Origin: DASQFI01 sp035633215
GTDB taxonomy: Bacteria; Acidobacteriota; Vicinamibacteria; Vicinamibacterales; SCN-69-37
NCBI GenBank assembly: GCA_035633215.1
Contig: DASQFI010000039.1
Location: forward strand, 124,001-188,000
DNA: 64,000 nucleotides
Direction: 5' to 3'
Position 1 is the first letter of the stretch. The number at the start of each line of letters is the position of its first letter. Both the position numbers and the translations under genes were made by a program. This document shows positions 61,501 through 64,000 of this stretch, piece by piece. The notes beneath the pieces were generated by a model. It was given only the letters and a program-made list of their open reading frames with translations, did no database searches and had not been told where the DNA came from.

Positions 61501-62238
61501 GTGCAGCACCGGCAGGTTTCGTTGGGTGCGCTGGCCTTCGTATGCGCGCTTTTCCTGGCGGCAACCGAGGCGCGCGCGCAGTGGTATGTCGCCGCCTACC
61601 TCGGCGGAAGCCATACCCACGCCGCGACGATCAGCATCGATCGGCCCGATGACGACGTCTCGCTGCAGTTCCACGACGTCCGGTTCGAGGAGCGATCGCT
61701 GAAGTCACCCCAGTATTACGGGCTGCGATTCGGACGGACGTTCGGCGTGGAGCAGCGGTTTGCCGTCGAGATCGAGTGGATCCACGCCAAGGCGTACAGC
61801 CAGACCGACCGTCAATACGAGGTCACCGGCAACGCGGGCGCGTTCAGCGGCCTGATCCAGCCGCCGGCGCCCATGAACGCGCTCGTGTCGCAGTATGCGA
61901 TGTCGCACGGACTGAACTTCCTCCTCGTGAACCTCGGCGTCCGTGCCCCCGTGCGAGACACACCGGTCACGCTCGTCGCCCGCGCCGGCGCCGGGCCGAT
62001 GCTCCCGCATGCCGAATCGACCTTCGCCGGCGAAACACGCGAGCAATACGAGTACGCAGGACTGGGTTTGCACGCGGCGGCGGGCATCGACCTGCGCTTG
62101 TACCGCGGGCTCTCCGCGCTGGTCGAATACAAGTGCACGTTCGGCCGCCCGGAGATCACGATCGTGGGCGGGACGGGCCGGATGACGGCGGTCACGCAGC
62201 ATCTGGCCGTGGGATTCGCGTTCGGCACCACACGCTGA
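61501..62238 (+). CDS. Outer-membrane beta-barrel protein
   Basis: A 245-residue protein from GTG 61501. A signal peptide ends ARAQ (about residue 24). The remainder alternates polar and apolar residues (WYVAAYLGGSHTHAATISI, YYGLRFGRTFGVEQRFAVEI) and ends in a beta-strand-rich HLAVGFAFGTTR. This fits the OmpA/porin-like barrel class. It is divergent from the ALDH gene with 37 bp between and 14 bp before the PAP2 gene. Confidence 0.7.
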   Translation: MQHRQVSLGALAFVCALFLAATEARAQWYVAAYLGGSHTHAATISIDRPDDDVSLQFHDVRFEERSLKSPQYYGLRFGRTFGVEQRFAVEIEWIHAKAYSQTDRQYEVTGNAGAFSGLIQPPAPMNALVSQYAMSHGLNFLLVNLGVRAPVRDTPVTLVARAGAGPMLPHAESTFAGETREQYEYAGLGLHAAAGIDLRLYRGLSALVEYKCTFGRPEITIVGGTGRMTAVTQHLAVGFAFGTTR

Positions 62239-62252
62239 TATTCTTGCGTCCC

Positions 62253-62990
62253 GTGTGCGGCACGACATGGGCGATCGCGCTCGCGATCGCCCTGCAGACC
62301 GGGCCCGGCCCGAATCCCACCAGTCAGGCGTGGCCGGACGATCGCCCGATCATCCGACTCCTCCCCAATCTTGGCGAAGACCTGAGGTCGCTGTCGTCCG
62401 AGACGACGCTCTGGCTCCTGGCCGGCGGGACGGTGGTCGCCGTTGGACTCTCCCCGCGCGATAACGAGGTCGCCGCCTGGATGGCCAGGAAGGGCGCGTC
62501 CCAGTGGGCGGATATCGGTGAGGTCCTCGGCGACGGCTGGGTTCAGGGCGCCGCCGCGTTATTCACGTACGGCGTCGGGCGTCTGCATGGCAGCGCGAAA
62601 GTCACCCACATGGGGAGCGACCTGGTCCGCGCGCAGATCCTCAACGGCCTGCTGACGAAGGGACTGAAGCTCACGATCGATCGCAAGCGCCCGGATGGCG
62701 GCGGCCACTCCTTCCCCTCGGGCCACACGGCAGCCGCCTTCGCGTCGGCGTCCGTGCTGCACGGGCATTTCGGCTGGAAGGTCGCCGCACCCGCCTACTC
62801 CCTCGCGGCGTACATCGGCTGGACGCGCCTGCGCGAGGATCAGCACTGGCTTTCCGATCTCGCCGCCGGCGCCACGATCGGGCTCATCGTCGGCCAGGCG
62901 GTCACGTCCGGTCATCGTCAGCGCACGTGGACCGTCGCTCCCGTGCCGGTGCGCGGGGGGATCGGGATTGTCATACTGAAAAGCTCGTGA
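62253..62990 (+). CDS. PAP2-family phosphatase
   Basis: A 245-residue protein from GTG 62253; TTG 62244 is also possible. Type-2 phosphatidic-acid phosphatase motifs: KLTIDRKRPDGGGH (motif 1), FPSGHTAAAFA (motif 2) and TRLREDQHWLSDLAAGA (motif 3). It is smaller than many; the last part (PVPVRGGIGIVIL) looks like an extra strand. It dephosphorylates lipid phosphates such as undecaprenyl or phosphatidate at the membrane. Likely co-transcribed with the barrel protein. Confidence 0.9.
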   Translation: MCGTTWAIALAIALQTGPGPNPTSQAWPDDRPIIRLLPNLGEDLRSLSSETTLWLLAGGTVVAVGLSPRDNEVAAWMARKGASQWADIGEVLGDGWVQGAAALFTYGVGRLHGSAKVTHMGSDLVRAQILNGLLTKGLKLTIDRKRPDGGGHSFPSGHTAAAFASASVLHGHFGWKVAAPAYSLAAYIGWTRLREDQHWLSDLAAGATIGLIVGQAVTSGHRQRTWTVAPVPVRGGIGIVILKSS

Positions 62991-63034
62991 TGGGCGTCGG
63001 TACGTCGGGTACGACAGGTACCGACATGCGCAAT

Positions 63035-63475
63035 TCAGGTTCCTGTCGCTCCGAACCCTCCGCGCGTTGGACGCGTCATCTCGCGCTGCTCCCGCCACTC
63101 GGCCCGGACAAACGGCATGATCACGCCCTGCGCCAGCCGGTCGCCTCGCTTGACCGCGACCGCTTTCGTCGTGAAGTTGAGGACTTCGATCTTGATCTCG
63201 TCGGCGGGCCCGCAGTAGTCGGCGTCCACGACGCCGACGCCGTTGGCCACCATCAGGCCGCGCTTGAGCGGCGTGCTGCTGCGCGCGAACACGCCGAGGA
63301 GATGTCCGGCGGGCACTTCGATGACGAGGCCGGTCGGCACGAGCGCGACTTCGCCCGGCTCGACCGTCATGTCCACGCTCGACTCCAGATCGAACCCCGC
63401 AGCGCCGGCCGTCTCGTACGACGGCAACGGAATACCAGCATCGAGTCGGAGAATGCGAACGGTGAGATCTGACAT
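63035..63475 (-). CDS. dut: dUTP diphosphatase
   Basis: 146 residues from ATG 63475. All five dUTPase motifs: AGAAGFDLES (I), ARSSTPLKRGL (II), GVGVVDADYCG (III), RGDRLAQGVI (IV) and RGGFGATGT (V), the last being the flexible tail that closes on the substrate. The protein is of normal trimeric-dUTPase length. It converts dUTP to dUMP. Repeats lie on both sides of it. Confidence 0.94.
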   Translation of the reverse strand: MSDLTVRILRLDAGIPLPSYETAGAAGFDLESSVDMTVEPGEVALVPTGLVIEVPAGHLLGVFARSSTPLKRGLMVANGVGVVDADYCGPADEIKIEVLNFTTKAVAVKRGDRLAQGVIMPFVRAEWREQREMTRPTRGGFGATGT

Positions 63476-63493
63476 GGAAGTCGACTGCTTCCA

Positions 63494-63634
63494 AAAAGCG
63501 CTCGTCGGTACGGCGGGTACGGCAGGTCCATGGAAGGAACTGACGCTGGCCATCTTCTTTTTCGTAAGAAAGAAGACCAGCGTCAGTTTCGTTCCTCGGA
63601 CCCGTCGTACCCGCCGTACCGACGAGGGCTTTTC
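63494..63634. repeat. Long imperfect inverted repeat upstream of dut
   Basis: The left arm (from 63494, AAAAGCGCTCGTCGGTACGG) and right arm (to 63634, its complement with one or two mismatches) continue inward to a GGAACTGACGCTGG/CCAGCGTCAGTTTCGTTCC hairpin around 63566. The element is about 140 bp. The core GTCGGTACG(G/T)CGGGTACG also occurs downstream of dut at 62998-63020. It may also end transcription of the peptidase gene. Confidence 0.75.
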
Positions 63635-63643
63635 AGAAACTTC

Positions 63644-64000
63644 TTATCTTCCCCCTCCCGACGGCGGCACGACCGGCTTCTTGAACATCGGCAGGACGTC
63701 CCGCGTGCCTTTCTCGAGGAACAACACGCCTTTGTCCATCCACGCCGGCCGAGGCTTGCCGAGCAGGTAGTGGTCGAAGAACTCGTCCTGGTGGACGGTC
63801 CAGTGCTTCATGTTGTCGCGGTTGCGCAGGCCGTGCGGCTCGCCGTTGTAATTGAACATGTAGGCTTCTTTGCCCAGGCGGCGCAGCGCCATGTTGAACT
63901 CAATCCCCTGGTACCAGGGCACCGCGTCGTCGCCGTCGTTGTGAATGCTCAGATACGGCGTGTTGATCCGCTCGACCCAGAAGATCGGCGAGTTCTCGAT
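63644..64000 (-). CDS. Prolyl-oligopeptidase-family serine peptidase, C-terminal part (runs off window)
   Basis: The frame is open to the window end. It reads TPYLSIHNDGDDAVPWYQG (catalytic Asp region), then IEFNMALRRLGKEAYMFNYN and GEPHGLRNRDN (catalytic His). A short tail ends KKPVVPPSGGGR. It is the C-terminal alpha/beta hydrolase end of an S9 peptidase; the Ser lies beyond the window. Confidence 0.85.
   Translation of the reverse strand: MENSPIFWVERINTPYLSIHNDGDDAVPWYQGIEFNMALRRLGKEAYMFNYNGEPHGLRNRDNMKHWTVHQDEFFDHYLLGKPRPAWMDKGVLFLEKGTRDVLPMFKKPVVPPSGGGR

Overview
The window is GC-rich bacterial chromosome, most likely from an Acidobacteriota member of the Vicinamibacteria type. This is inferred from gene families, not from an rRNA tree. 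The indicators are a PadR regulator paired with an ADOP-type duplicated permease, very large Oar-like TonB-dependent receptors with an N-terminal carboxypeptidase-regulatory domain, three giant sortilin/BNR-repeat secreted proteins in a row, a winged-helix/TPR regulator, and many secreted hydrolases and lipoproteins.

Layout. 1-1.8 kb is core chromosome: the start of an acyl-CoA-synthetase-like gene, a membrane protein, a DUF1232 protein and ExbD/TolR. From about 1.79 to 19.41 kb the chromosome is interrupted at a tRNA-Leu(CAG) gene. A displaced 3' half of the tRNA lies at 1790-1844, an intact tRNA at 5705-5791 and a displaced 5' half at 19357-19410. The simplest reading is two elements in tandem. 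Element A (about 1.85-5.75 kb) carries a lipoprotein with a kinase-like signature, a secreted purple-acid-phosphatase-like enzyme, another lipoprotein and a decayed tyrosine recombinase. Element B (about 5.75-19.41 kb) has an intact integrase, both terminase subunits, a PLD-like protein, a RepA/AAA_25-like ATPase, an excisionase-type HTH protein, an Hjc-like nuclease and a three-gene toxin-antitoxin-chaperone module (HigB-HigA-SecB-like). It shows no recognisable portal, capsid or tail gene. In its middle, about 190 bp consist of three collinear but non-contiguous pieces of a 16S rRNA gene; this is either a real insertion or an assembly chimera.

19.4-25.4 kb returns to core genes: YbjQ, a methyltransferase, the RhlE helicase, and the overlapping ppx-ppk1 pair for polyphosphate. 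25.6-41.9 kb holds a subtilase with three C-terminal repeats, a PadR-ADOP pair, a four-helix-bundle gene bracketed by inverted 8-mer arrays, an Oar-like receptor, a CocE-type hydrolase, a winged-helix/TPR regulator and an HExxH protein. 41.9-45.7 kb holds an SDR and DapA-like pair, a DUF4440 lipoprotein, an MBL-fold hydrolase and a membrane protein. 45.75-58.85 kb is a secreted-protein block of three sortilin/BNR proteins and a second Oar-like receptor. 59-64 kb holds a PadR gene followed by a collapsed ADOP permease, an ALDH7-type dehydrogenase, an outer-membrane barrel protein, a PAP2 phosphatase, dUTPase and the C-terminus of a prolyl-oligopeptidase-like enzyme.

A second theme is repeats. 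Intergenic spaces are full of short tandem arrays (TTATTGAG, GATC-type, TTTGGCC/GGCAAAG, CAGATT) and palindromic elements. Several of these reach into coding sequence and supply start codons, stop codons or a signal peptide.
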